A DNA stretch of 64,000 nucleotides from an uncultured Methanobrevibacter sp. (lineage in GTDB: Archaea > Methanobacteriota > Methanobacteria > Methanobacteriales > Methanobacteriaceae). The notes below the pieces were generated by a model. It had not been told where the DNA came from, made no database searches, and worked only from the letters and a program-made list of their open reading frames with translations. Numbering within the stretch: the stretch's first letter is position 1; every line of letters starts with the position of its first letter. This document shows, piece after piece, positions 56,237-64,000 of this stretch. Made by a program: the position numbers and the translations under genes. The stretch is taken from assembly GCF_902784195.1 (NCBI RefSeq), contig NZ_CACZTX010000009.1, positions 1-64,000 on the forward strand, read 5' to 3'.

Positions 56237-56260
56237 AATTAAGAGTGAAAACTCTTAATT
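56237..56260. terminator. Perfect 10-bp GNRA-loop hairpin after the exporter operon
   Basis: AATTAAGAGT/ACTCTTAATT stem with a GAAA loop, between the stop of marR (56222) and the stop of the convergent UDP-sugar dehydrogenase gene (56279). It can act for both strands. No long T-run follows on either side, so the hairpin may stabilise the mRNA ends rather than terminate. Confidence 0.55.
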
Positions 56261-56278
56261 TCATCCATTATAAAACTA

Positions 56279-57502
56279 TCAGTCTCTCCTAAATAGATCT
56301 CTTGTATATACCTTATCCACAACATCACCAAGAACCTGTGAATCAAATCTATTTGCAAGAATGACATCACTTTCACTCTTGAAGCGATCCAAATCATTCA
56401 CCACTTCAGACCTAAAGAATTCAGTTCCATCATCAAGTGCTGGCTCATAGATAATTATTGGAATTCCCTCTGCTTTTATACGCTTCATAACGCCTTGTAT
56501 AGCAGATGCTCGGAAATTGTCACTATTGCTTTTCATGGTAAGACGATAAACTCCAACTGTTTTTGGATTTTTTGAAATAATCTGATCCGCAATGAAATCC
56601 TTACGCACTGAATTGGAATGAACAACAGCCTCTATCATAGTTTGTGGAACATCCTTATAGTTTGCCAACAACTGTTTTGTATCCTTAGGCAAACAGTATC
56701 CGCCATATCCAAATGATGGATTATTATAATGCCCACCAATACGAGGGTCCATACATACTCCATCTATAATCATCTGTGTATCAAGGCCTTTGGTCTGAGC
56801 ATATGTATCAAGTTCATTAAAGTAACTTACCCTTACAGCAAGAAAAGTGTTTGCAAAAAGCTTAATGGCTTCAGCCTCTGTCAAATGTGTCAACAATACT
56901 GGAATATCCTGTTCAGGAGAATTAAATTTCTTCTCTTCTTCTCTTGCACCTTCCAAAAGAAGGTCTGCAAACATCTGCCCCTCTTCCATTTGGTCATCAT
57001 CACAACCGACAACTATACGGCTTGGATGAAGATTGTCATAAAGCGCTTTTGACTCACGAAGGAATTCTGGGCTGAATATGATATTCTTAACACCATAGTT
57101 CTCACGAACAGATTCTGTATATCCGACAGGAATTGTTGACTTTATAACCATAAGCACATCAGGATTAACTTTAAGAGTCCATTCTATAGCATCCTCAACA
57201 GCAGAGGTATCAAAGAAATGAGTGACATCATCATAATTTGTGGGGGTAGCTATAATAACAAGATCTGCATTCTTATATGCAGTTTCCTTATCAGTAGTTG
57301 TATTAAGATGAAGTTCTCGTTTACCTTCACGAGCCTCTTTAAAAAATCTTTCTATCTCATCATCTTGAATAGGACTAATAAGATGATTTAGTTTTTCCGC
57401 TTTTGATTCTGTTGTTGTAATAGCAGTAACATCATGTTTTTGAGCTAGTAGAACAGCAAGGGAAAGCCCTACATATCCTACACCTGCGACTGTAATTTTC
57501 AT
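56279..57502 (-). CDS. UDP-glucose/UDP-sugar 6-dehydrogenase
   Basis: 407 aa NAD enzyme making a UDP-uronic acid for surface glycans. GxGxxG in [17 protein letters not shown] at the N-terminus, [26 protein letters not shown] and the catalytic Cys in [16 protein letters not shown] near 250 identify it. The length fits UDP-glucose dehydrogenase. I start at ATG 57502 ([10 protein letters not shown]) after GGAG eight nt upstream. It sits beside DUF354, another glycan-type gene. Confidence 0.92.
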   Translation of the reverse strand: MKITVAGVGYVGLSLAVLLAQKHDVTAITTTESKAEKLNHLISPIQDDEIERFFKEAREGKRELHLNTTTDKETAYKNADLVIIATPTNYDDVTHFFDTSAVEDAIEWTLKVNPDVLMVIKSTIPVGYTESVRENYGVKNIIFSPEFLRESKALYDNLHPSRIVVGCDDDQMEEGQMFADLLLEGAREEEKKFNSPEQDIPVLLTHLTEAEAIKLFANTFLAVRVSYFNELDTYAQTKGLDTQMIIDGVCMDPRIGGHYNNPSFGYGGYCLPKDTKQLLANYKDVPQTMIEAVVHSNSVRKDFIADQIISKNPKTVGVYRLTMKSNSDNFRASAIQGVMKRIKAEGIPIIIYEPALDDGTEFFRSEVVNDLDRFKSESDVILANRFDSQVLGDVVDKVYTRDLFRRD

Positions 57503-57626
57503 TTTAAATGCTCCAAATTTCATCAATTTAAATTCATAAATAAAAGAAGAATAAAAAAAATATTTTTTAAAATAATCTATTAAAATAATCTATTATAATA
57601 ATTTAAAATAATTTATTAAAATAAGT

Positions 57627-58658
57627 TTATTTTTTAGAGTTACCTAACTCATAGGTCTTGTTGACAATCAATCCAAATAAATCATCTGTTTTAAAATCAA
57701 TTGGCTTATGCGGATTAACAATAAAACTAAGTGCCTGTTTAGTAATATCCTCTAAATCAGTTGTCCTATACATCAAACCATTATCTACATAAAACTGATC
57801 AACAGATAAAGTGTCTCCAGGGTAACATGAAATGACTGGAGTCTGTAGAATAGCTGCTTCCCTATTCATTGTTCCACCTGCACCAATGACAAGGTCACAT
57901 GCCTTGATTATACTAGAAGTGTCAACAGGTGGCTTTAGAATGGTTACATTCTTAATTCCTTCAAAAATCTCTGCCTGCTCCTTAAATCTAGGAAGAATAA
58001 GAATATTAGCATATTCCTTTAAGACATCGACAACTGGAGATAAAACAGACTTTCTGCAATCAGTATTCAAATAAGAAGCAAGAGATGGTTCAGGCCTCAT
58101 TAAAATAGTCTTTTGGAGAGGCAAATCCAATCCCAAATCCTCAAAAATATTCTCATTGAATACAAAGTTGTTAAAGTGCATCAATTCAGAAGTTCCATTA
58201 TACTTGATGATGTCATTTGGATTTGCACCATATTGCAATAATTTCCACTCATCGATAATGCTTGGAACTATAATCTTGCTACATAATGGAAGAGTAAGCT
58301 TATTGGCAGCCATTGCATGTTCATTATCCAAAACAAAGAGACTTGGAATTCCAAGGCCAAATGCCACTCTTGGAAGCTCGATTGAATGTTTGGATAAAGC
58401 TACATCAAAGTTTTCACCTGAGATCAAATCAGCTAAATTGACAACTCTCTCCGCACTTTCCTTAAGCTTTTCCTCTAAGGTGACTCCATGTTTACCTACA
58501 GATACAAAATCTATGTCATACATATCCATTAATTTATGAATATCTCCAAACTTACGGGCTGTAACTAAAACATCTTCTCCTTCATTCTCAAAATACTTGA
58601 TAACATCCTTAAAAAATCTTACATGAGGAGCATTTGATATATCAATCCATATTTTCAT
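57627..58658 (-). CDS. DUF354 glycosyltransferase-like protein
   Basis: 343 aa. WIDISNAPHVRFFKDVIKYF and the C-terminal GAGGTMNREAAILQTPVISCYPG are DUF354 hallmarks, a GT-B-fold family resembling UDP-GlcNAc epimerases/transferases. Role unproven but likely in surface glycan or lipid glycosylation. AGGTGAT precedes the ATG. A GTAATAC site of the metal-regulon type lies 29 bp upstream of its start. Confidence 0.85.
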   Translation of the reverse strand: MKIWIDISNAPHVRFFKDVIKYFENEGEDVLVTARKFGDIHKLMDMYDIDFVSVGKHGVTLEEKLKESAERVVNLADLISGENFDVALSKHSIELPRVAFGLGIPSLFVLDNEHAMAANKLTLPLCSKIIVPSIIDEWKLLQYGANPNDIIKYNGTSELMHFNNFVFNENIFEDLGLDLPLQKTILMRPEPSLASYLNTDCRKSVLSPVVDVLKEYANILILPRFKEQAEIFEGIKNVTILKPPVDTSSIIKACDLVIGAGGTMNREAAILQTPVISCYPGDTLSVDQFYVDNGLMYRTTDLEDITKQALSFIVNPHKPIDFKTDDLFGLIVNKTYELGNSKK

Positions 58659-58686
58659 GAAATCACCTTTTATAAATATTATTTTA

Positions 58687-58693
58687 GTAATAC
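58687..58693 (-). promoter_or_regulatory. Single AGTAATACT site upstream of DUF354
   Basis: AGTAATACT at 58686-58694, same palindrome as clusters A-C, 29 bp from the DUF354 start. One site in AT-rich DNA could be chance. Confidence 0.35.
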
Positions 58694-58832
58694 TTAATAA
58701 ATTTTAGTAAAAATTAAAATGAAAAAATAAAATTAAAAGAAAATAAAAAATAAAAGAAATATAAATCTAAAGAGATTTATTTAAAATAAAACATTTTGAA
58801 AAAAGTTAAAAAATAAAAAAAATGAAAAAAGA

Positions 58833-59573
58833 TTAATGATGATGGTCATGACTATGGCCATGCTCATGTTCATGACTGTGGTCGTGTTCATGATCATGGT
58901 CATGATGGTGATGTTCAGCAGCGTGTGCTTTAGCATCTTTAATAGCTTCAATCACTTCATCTAATCCTTTACCTTCTTTTAAGCTGGTAGTGATGACTTT
59001 AACATCCGGATTAAGTTTTTTAGCATCAGCAACCATCTTATCAGTGCTTGCACCGACAGCATCAGCCAAATCAATCTTATTGATGATGATTAAGTCAGAA
59101 TCCTTGAAAATGTAAGGGTGTTTCTCTACTGTATCATCACCTTCAGTAACACTGACAACAACAATTCTCATATGAGAACCTAACTGGAAGTCAACAGGGC
59201 AGATTAAATTACCTACGTTTTCAATGAAAAGGTAATCGATATCATCAAGAGGCAAGTCACCTAAACCATGACTGACCAAATGTGCATCCAAGTGACATTC
59301 AGTACCAGTGTTCAATCCGACAACAGGTGCATTGTGTGATTTGATCCTATCTGCATCAAAATCACTGATGATATCTCCTGCGAGTACACCAACTTTTTCA
59401 TCAAGATTATCAATTAAGTCTTCAATAAGAGCAGTTTTACCAGATCCAATAGCTCCTACGAAGTCTATACAAAATATATCGTGGTCTTCCAATAAATGTA
59501 AATTCTTATGTGCTAATCTGTCATTAGCATCCATAATATTCTTTGCTATCTCTACATCTGCAATCTTATGCAT
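58833..59573 (-). CDS. hypB: Hydrogenase nickel-incorporation GTPase HypB
   Basis: 246 aa SIMIBI GTPase that delivers nickel to [NiFe]-hydrogenases. P-loop GAIGSGKTALIEDL near 40, the D-x-D/metal region with ECHLDAHLVSHGL, and NKIDLADAVG identify it. The last 25 residues are His/Asp/Glu-rich (HHHHDHDHEHDHSHEHEHGH), a nickel store. ATG 59573 (MHKIADVEIA) is used after GGTGA; a TTG frame at 59588 overlaps that site. It lies 133 bp downstream of hypA. Confidence 0.95.
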   Translation of the reverse strand: MHKIADVEIAKNIMDANDRLAHKNLHLLEDHDIFCIDFVGAIGSGKTALIEDLIDNLDEKVGVLAGDIISDFDADRIKSHNAPVVGLNTGTECHLDAHLVSHGLGDLPLDDIDYLFIENVGNLICPVDFQLGSHMRIVVVSVTEGDDTVEKHPYIFKDSDLIIINKIDLADAVGASTDKMVADAKKLNPDVKVITTSLKEGKGLDEVIEAIKDAKAHAAEHHHHDHDHEHDHSHEHEHGHSHDHHH

Positions 59574-59721
59574 ATGATTCACCTTCAAAACATATAATTT
59601 TATAATAAGTTTAATAATTTTAAAAATTTGGACAATATTTTTAATAGTTTATCAAAAAAGTATAAGAATTATCAAAAGACATATTAATTATTTCAATAGA
59701 ATTTTCTATTGTCATTTTTAG

Positions 59722-60105
59722 CTAATTTTCATCATCCTCTTTTTCAATACTAATGCTTCTAACGGTAATGTCTTTACCATTTATAACTTGAACCCTATGA
59801 CTTTCACATTCAGGGCATAAAATCATAGGAGCATAATGATCGCTGTCATCAACATTACCTATACCTTCAAAGCCACAATTATGACATTTAATTTCAACAT
59901 CAATGGTATTAATGATCATCTTGGCATTTTTAGTTAATTCTTCACCTTCAAGCATAACGCCAAGCATAAATTTCAATTGTTCTGGATTTAACATAGCCAA
60001 CTTCCCAATTTCAATTACCATTTCAGTAACTTCAATTGCATCATTAGCTTGTGCTGTTTCTAAAACTGTGTTGAAAATCCCTTGAGCCATAGCAAATTCG
60101 TGCAT
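59722..60105 (-). CDS. hypA: Hydrogenase nickel metallochaperone HypA
   Basis: 127 aa. MHEFAMAQGIFNTVL carries the nickel ligand His2; the Zn site is CHNCGFEG with CPECES near 100. It hands nickel to HypB. GGAGATATGAA precedes the ATG. A GTAATAC site lies about 110 bp upstream. Same strand as hypB. Confidence 0.96.
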   Translation of the reverse strand: MHEFAMAQGIFNTVLETAQANDAIEVTEMVIEIGKLAMLNPEQLKFMLGVMLEGEELTKNAKMIINTIDVEIKCHNCGFEGIGNVDDSDHYAPMILCPECESHRVQVINGKDITVRSISIEKEDDEN

Positions 60106-60212
60106 TTCATATCTCCAAATAAAATTATTTAAATTATAATATAATATTTTAATTAATATAATATAAAACTATTGTTGATTAATCAAACAATTATTATTGA
60201 AATAATTCGTAA

Positions 60213-60219
60213 GTAATAC
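60213..60219 (-). promoter_or_regulatory. Single AGTAATACT site upstream of hypA
   Basis: AGTAATACT at 60212-60220, identical to the cluster A-C motif, with a minus-strand TATA-like box (TTTTATATTATATT, about 60155-60170) about 43 bp downstream of it. Its position in front of a nickel chaperone gene supports a nickel link to the regulon, but it is a single copy. Confidence 0.5.
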
Positions 60220-60352
60220 TTTTTTAAAAAGAAAATAAAAGGACTAAAAAAATTAGTGGAAATCCCAATAAAAAAATAAAAAAATAAAAAAATTAATTTA
60301 AAAAATATTGGAATAAAAATAAAATAATAAAATAATAAGATATAGATTAAAT

Positions 60353-61273
60353 TTATCTTAAAGCATCTGCAATCAATTTTGCTACAGAAATTGAACTGAC
60401 ATCAGATTTCAAAGTGTCAGTACTTGATAAGTCACGAGCTCCTGCAGCCATGATCTTTAAGACAGCATCATTTACAAGCACAGGGTGAACACAACATACA
60501 TCTACAGATTTTGCACCATGTTCCTTTAAGATGCCGATTGCATTAACAATTGTTCCACCAGTAGCAATAATGTCATCAATGATAACCGCTTCTTTTCCAG
60601 CTACAGAATCAATATTAACTTTAGAATCCTTTTTAACCTTATCAAGATCTTCTGAATCAAAATCACATTGAACATCAACGATTCTGGTTTCAACCTTATC
60701 AGGACCTAATCTGACTTTGCTCATATAGGTGCAATTGCAACCAAGAATTTCAGCAATTTCCTCTGCAAATCCTAAAGCGCCTTTATCTGGAGCAATGATT
60801 ATAGGATTTTCCACTTTATCAGCAATGTATTCTGCAATTGGAGCCATAGCAGAAAGGTTTGCAGTTGGAATGTTGAAGAAGTCTCTGACACTATCTTCAT
60901 GCAAGTTGATTGAAATGAATTCATCTGCACCAGATTCTTCAATAAGATTAGATACCAATTGAGCAGAAATAGCTTCTCCATCCTTAAATCTTAATTCCTG
61001 TCTACCATAACCTAAATATGGAACAACCACTTTAATATGCTCTGCCCCTAAGTCCTTAAGAGTTCTGAGTATAAATAACAATTCAATTAAATTTTCATCT
61101 TGAGGAAAACCGGTTGATTGAATAACTGTAACATTCTTTTCAACTTCCCCTTTAATCCTAACATACCTTTCTCCATCTGGGAATTTTTTAGTTTCAAGAG
61201 GACATAAGGTTTCTCCTAATTCCTTAGCAACATTTGCTGCCAATTTTTGTGATGCTGAACCACCAATTATCAA
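60353..61273 (-). CDS. prs: Ribose-phosphate pyrophosphokinase
   Basis: 306 aa PRPP synthase. FPDGERYVRI, the PRPP loop VIIDDIIATGGTIVNAIGIL near 215 and HEDSVRDFFNIP fit the archaeal class. The start is TTG 61273 (giving MIIGGSASQKL), placed 4 nt after GGTGAT; the longer GTG/TTG frame overlaps that site. Other archaeal Prs proteins start at the same point. Confidence 0.94.
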   Translation of the reverse strand: MIIGGSASQKLAANVAKELGETLCPLETKKFPDGERYVRIKGEVEKNVTVIQSTGFPQDENLIELLFILRTLKDLGAEHIKVVVPYLGYGRQELRFKDGEAISAQLVSNLIEESGADEFISINLHEDSVRDFFNIPTANLSAMAPIAEYIADKVENPIIIAPDKGALGFAEEIAEILGCNCTYMSKVRLGPDKVETRIVDVQCDFDSEDLDKVKKDSKVNIDSVAGKEAVIIDDIIATGGTIVNAIGILKEHGAKSVDVCCVHPVLVNDAVLKIMAAGARDLSSTDTLKSDVSSISVAKLIADALR

Positions 61274-61430
61274 AATAATCACCAAAAATATTGTCGTTAA
61301 TCTTAAAATTTTATTAATTAATCAAATTAATAATATACTAATATTTTTATAAATGTTTATAATTAAATATTACTATTTTAAGAAATGGTGAAAATAAAAC
61401 AAAGAAGTGAAAATAGAAATTGATAAAAAA

Positions 61431-61514
61431 AGTTAAAATAAATAAAAAGTTAAAAAAATTAGAATAAATTAAAAAAAGTTAAAATAAATAAAAAGTTAAA
61501 AAAATTAGAATAAA
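61431..61514. repeat. 38-bp direct repeat, two perfect copies
   Basis: Identical 38-bp copies at 61431-61468 and 61477-61514 (offset 46), with further partial copies to about 61530, in the gap between prs and the 61568-62665 gene. Minus-strand T-rich, suits termination of the latter gene. Confidence 0.6.
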
Positions 61515-61567
61515 ATAAAAAAGTTAAAATGAAAAATAAAAAAAATAAAAAATAGAAAAATTATTTT

Positions 61568-62665
61568 TTATCTGCTTACAGCTTCATTGCTGTCTCTTCT
61601 AATGGTTACAGTATGAGCCAATACTAAAGATCCCAAGAACATGAATGTGAGTAAAGCCATACCGTTTACAGTCCTGTTGAATAAGAAAAGACCAATCACC
61701 GCTTGAGAAACAAAACCTGTAAGTGAACCTATTAAAAGGACCTCTTTACCAAGGTATTTTCTATTTTTACTTTCTCTTTTATGTCTATATTCTCTTAAAA
61801 TCATTAATCCAACTATAATGGTTCCTAGAACTATTAAGAGCAATATCAAGAATGTAAGATATCCAAAGTCATAAGCATAACCAAAAATACCTGGAAGCAT
61901 ATAATCGATAGTATCCTTTCTGGTTACTAATAGACCGAAGAAGAGAGGGAACGGTAAACCAAACAATAAGATGAATTGCATTGGCAAACTGATATACCCA
62001 TCAGCAAATCCGGAACTATTGGACCAGTAAGAGGATGAAGGGTCATGCCCAATCAACCAAGTATTTCCAACTACCAGTTTCAAACTTGACAATGAATTTG
62101 CTGCAAGTCTTGAAATCCTAAGTACAGGAGAGAAAACCTCCATACCACTGATTCTTGCAACTATCTCTAATACTCCAAAAGCAACTAATGCCGCTCCAAA
62201 GAACATACCAATTCTCCTTAGTGTAAGAATGGATTTTTGTCTAAAAGATTTTGAAATAATAGTATACCCTATGAATAAACCGACAAACCATAATAATAAG
62301 AAAGATCTATGCATTGCTCCTCCAAAGATAGTAATTGCTGCAAGAAGTATGTAAACTATCCTTTTCAGCCGCGCTACATTAACCCCCGACTCTTCCATCA
62401 CCTTCAGCGAAGCTAATGCAGTCATAATAGCTAAAAGAGCAATTGGGCCGAATGGGTGAGTAAATTCATGCTGACCAAATGACAATATCAAGAACGCTAA
62501 ATCCACTCCGAATAAAATTGCAAATCCTCCAGATAAGAATAGTGACAGGAAAGTGACTACACTTAATGAAAAAGGAACTAGATTTAGAACGAAAATCATG
62601 GTAGCAAGTAAAATCAAACCTACTTCGACTATAAGTTGAAAATGATTTTGAGCTATCAATAACAT
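61568..62665 (-). CDS. Multipass membrane protein of unknown function
   Basis: 365 aa with about nine or ten hydrophobic helices (near 8-40, 41-62, 72-88, 100-120, 120-140, 155-175, 215-235, 255-280, 305-345). No cofactor motifs. I start at ATG 62665 after GTGAT (six nt upstream); an in-frame TTG at 62677 is not preferred. It lies between prs and the next membrane-anchored protein, upstream of lonB. Not recognised. Confidence 0.7.
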   Translation of the reverse strand: MLLIAQNHFQLIVEVGLILLATMIFVLNLVPFSLSVVTFLSLFLSGGFAILFGVDLAFLILSFGQHEFTHPFGPIALLAIMTALASLKVMEESGVNVARLKRIVYILLAAITIFGGAMHRSFLLLWFVGLFIGYTIISKSFRQKSILTLRRIGMFFGAALVAFGVLEIVARISGMEVFSPVLRISRLAANSLSSLKLVVGNTWLIGHDPSSSYWSNSSGFADGYISLPMQFILLFGLPFPLFFGLLVTRKDTIDYMLPGIFGYAYDFGYLTFLILLLIVLGTIIVGLMILREYRHKRESKNRKYLGKEVLLIGSLTGFVSQAVIGLFLFNRTVNGMALLTFMFLGSLVLAHTVTIRRDSNEAVSR

Positions 62666-62954
62666 GAAATCACACAATAATAATTTTAATTTTTAAATTT
62701 TATATTTTATAAATTGAATAAAAATAATCTTTAAAAAGTCTAAAATAACTTTTAAGATTATATATACATCATTATTTTTATTTAATTAAGTATTTAAATA
62801 TTAGTAAAAATAGGATTGATAATTAAAAATTAGGATTTAAAAATTAGAAATAATGATTTGAAAATAGATAGAGAAAAAGATAGCAAAATAAGATAAAAAT
62901 AAAAAATTAAAAAAAGAAAGAGAAAAGTTAGTTTTGAAAAAGGATTCAAAACTA

Positions 62955-63437
62955 TTAAATTAACATGATTTTAATATTACCTAACAGGATATCCGGAATA
63001 ATTGGTAATGGATTTACATGTGTAATACTCATAGCAACAGCATCTCCACGAGAGTTTCCTTCAACCCAGTCATGTTGACGAATAGTATCTAAAATATTAT
63101 CCCCAAAGATGTGTGCAGCTGCTTGATCGTTAATAATCACTAAAATATGAGGGCTTACATCATATGTATATTCCATGATTTCCTTAGCATCCTGATATGG
63201 ATTATCAGTCATGTAAATGTTATGAAGGGTATGACCATTTGCATTATGTGAACTTCCAGGATAAATCCAAGTGAATCCACCATTTATACTCCATAAAGCA
63301 GCCATATCTACTCCAGGAATTCCTCCTTCAGTATCATCTTGAGCTAAAATCAAAATACCAGAAAATGCAGTTATCACAAAAAACAAAACAAAGACAACCG
63401 CTATGATACCTACAGCTTTTTTTAATGTAGTTGCCAT
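62955..63437 (-). CDS. Membrane-anchored extracytoplasmic protein of unknown function
   Basis: 160 aa. ATTLKKAVGIIAVVFVLFFV is an N-terminal signal anchor. The remainder (with NGHTLHNIYM and HDWVEGNSRGDAVAMSITHV) looks like a small folded outer domain. GGTGGTGAT before ATG 63437 decides the start. Together with the 61568-62665 gene it may form a unit; function unknown. Confidence 0.65.
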   Translation of the reverse strand: MATTLKKAVGIIAVVFVLFFVITAFSGILILAQDDTEGGIPGVDMAALWSINGGFTWIYPGSSHNANGHTLHNIYMTDNPYQDAKEIMEYTYDVSPHILVIINDQAAAHIFGDNILDTIRQHDWVEGNSRGDAVAMSITHVNPLPIIPDILLGNIKIMLI

Positions 63438-63626
63438 TTTATCACCACCATAATTCATCAAATTGAAAAACGTCAATTGATAAAAATGAAATTTTCTTAT
63501 ATATTATTATAAGATGTTTTTACATCTAATTATTATTATAATCTATTTTTAATATATAAACTTTTTGCATATATAACAATAAAAAAGTGAAAAATAGCAA
63601 TGAAATAGGGGAATAACGAAATTAAA

Positions 63627-63700
63627 AAATTATAAAAAAATAATTATAAAAAATTATAAAAAAATAATTATAAAAAATTATAAAAAATTATAAAAAAGAA
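63627..63700. repeat. 24-bp AT-rich tandem repeat
   Basis: Units with ATTATAAAAAAATAATTATA repeat at a 24-bp period, followed by shorter ATTATAAAA units, in the lonB 3' gap. Minus-strand T-rich. Confidence 0.5.
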
Positions 63701-63720
63701 AAAAATAGAAAAATTAGAGA

Positions 63721-64000
63721 TCAGTTATGACTTGGATTAGACAAAGCCATAGAATCAGCGGATACTTTACTGGTTACAGCACCACTGATTTCTCTCATTT
63801 TCTTGATTAATCTTTCCTTTTTGCTACCATTGATTAAGATATTTTCTAAAACATCTTCGATGGTTTCAATAGGAATGATTTCAATCATGTCTTCATACTT
63901 TTTCTCAAGCATTACATCATCCATATTGGATTTAGGAAGTAAAACTTTCTTAATGCCTGCTTCTGCTGCCGCTTCAATCTTAGCAGTAGCTCCACCAATT
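63721..64000 (-). CDS. lonB: LonB-type ATP-dependent protease, C-terminal fragment
   Basis: Partial; continues beyond the right edge of the window. The visible 92 or so residues (IGGATAKIEAAAEAGIKKVL, then PKSNMDDVMLEKKYEDMIEI and IETIEDVLENILIN) are the end of the Lon S16 proteolytic domain, including the Gly-Gly region and catalytic-domain C-terminal helices, and match archaeal LonB. The catalytic Ser-Lys pair lies outside the window. The internal ATG at 63924 is not the gene start. Membrane-bound LonB is the main archaeal Lon. Confidence 0.8.
   Translation of the reverse strand, partial: IGGATAKIEAAAEAGIKKVLLPKSNMDDVMLEKKYEDMIEIIPIETIEDVLENILINGSKKERLIKKMREISGAVTSKVSADSMALSNPSHN

Noticed and set aside
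63019-63025. GTAATAC inside the 62955-63437 gene
   Set aside because: It is in coding sequence and not associated with a promoter.

Overview
The window looks like a chromosomal segment of a Methanobrevibacter-type methanogen (order Methanobacteriales). Support comes from methenyl-H4MPT cyclohydrolase (mch), HypA/HypB, transcription factor B, archaeal LonB, archaeal-type PheT, the DUF1890/DUF1894 methanogen proteins, a pseudomurein-binding adhesin, very AT-rich intergenic DNA, and Shine-Dalgarno sites of the GGAGG or GGTGAT type. The genus is inferred; no rRNA, tRNA, insertion sequence or CRISPR array was found.

Layout. 0.7-12 kb: ADP-forming acyl-CoA synthetase, a cysteine module (cysS, HTH regulator, cysE, cysK), DNA repair (ogt, nth), aroA and a UbiB-like kinase. 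12-26 kb: ADP-ribosylglycohydrolase, a flavoprotein, valS, pheT, a fused GT2/glycerophosphotransferase, adenine deaminase, small unknown genes and an EamA transporter. 26.5-31 kb: tfb with a promoter region that may hold a structured RNA, beta-carbonic anhydrase and Mrp. 30.8-35 kb: a large Ig-repeat adhesin with a transglutaminase-like domain, and a Ser-rich membrane-anchored protein. 36-46.7 kb: a metal island, all on the minus strand: an Opp/Nik-type ABC importer (five genes), a C_GCAxxG_C_C protein, a metal P1B-ATPase with a His-rich tail, a nicotianamine-synthase-like enzyme and a GNAT acetyltransferase. 46.8-51 kb: mch, a flavoprotein, folate-independent methionine synthase with DUF1894 and DUF1890, and two tiny zinc-knuckle proteins. 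51-56 kb: a Panacea/SocA-like protein and a drug-exporter operon (ABC-ABC-marR). 56-64 kb: UDP-sugar dehydrogenase, DUF354, hypB, hypA, prs, two membrane proteins and the 3' end of lonB.

Most notable system. The three transcription units of the metal island (GNAT plus nicotianamine-synthase-like; P-ATPase plus C_GCAxxG; NikABCDE) are each preceded by a cluster of five copies of GTAWTAC, mostly within AGTAWTACT, 15 copies in about 1.2 kb. In two clusters an operator half-site lies one base upstream of an identical TTTATATA box. Single copies lie upstream of hypA and of the DUF354 gene. I infer a metal-responsive regulon, probably nickel, in which an archaeal metallophore is made, possibly acetylated, and re-imported by a dedicated ABC transporter. 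This would resemble the bacterial staphylopine/Cnt arrangement, but here without the opine dehydrogenase.

Start codons were re-chosen from Shine-Dalgarno spacing for many genes. Several use TTG, and the adhesin appears to use ATT.
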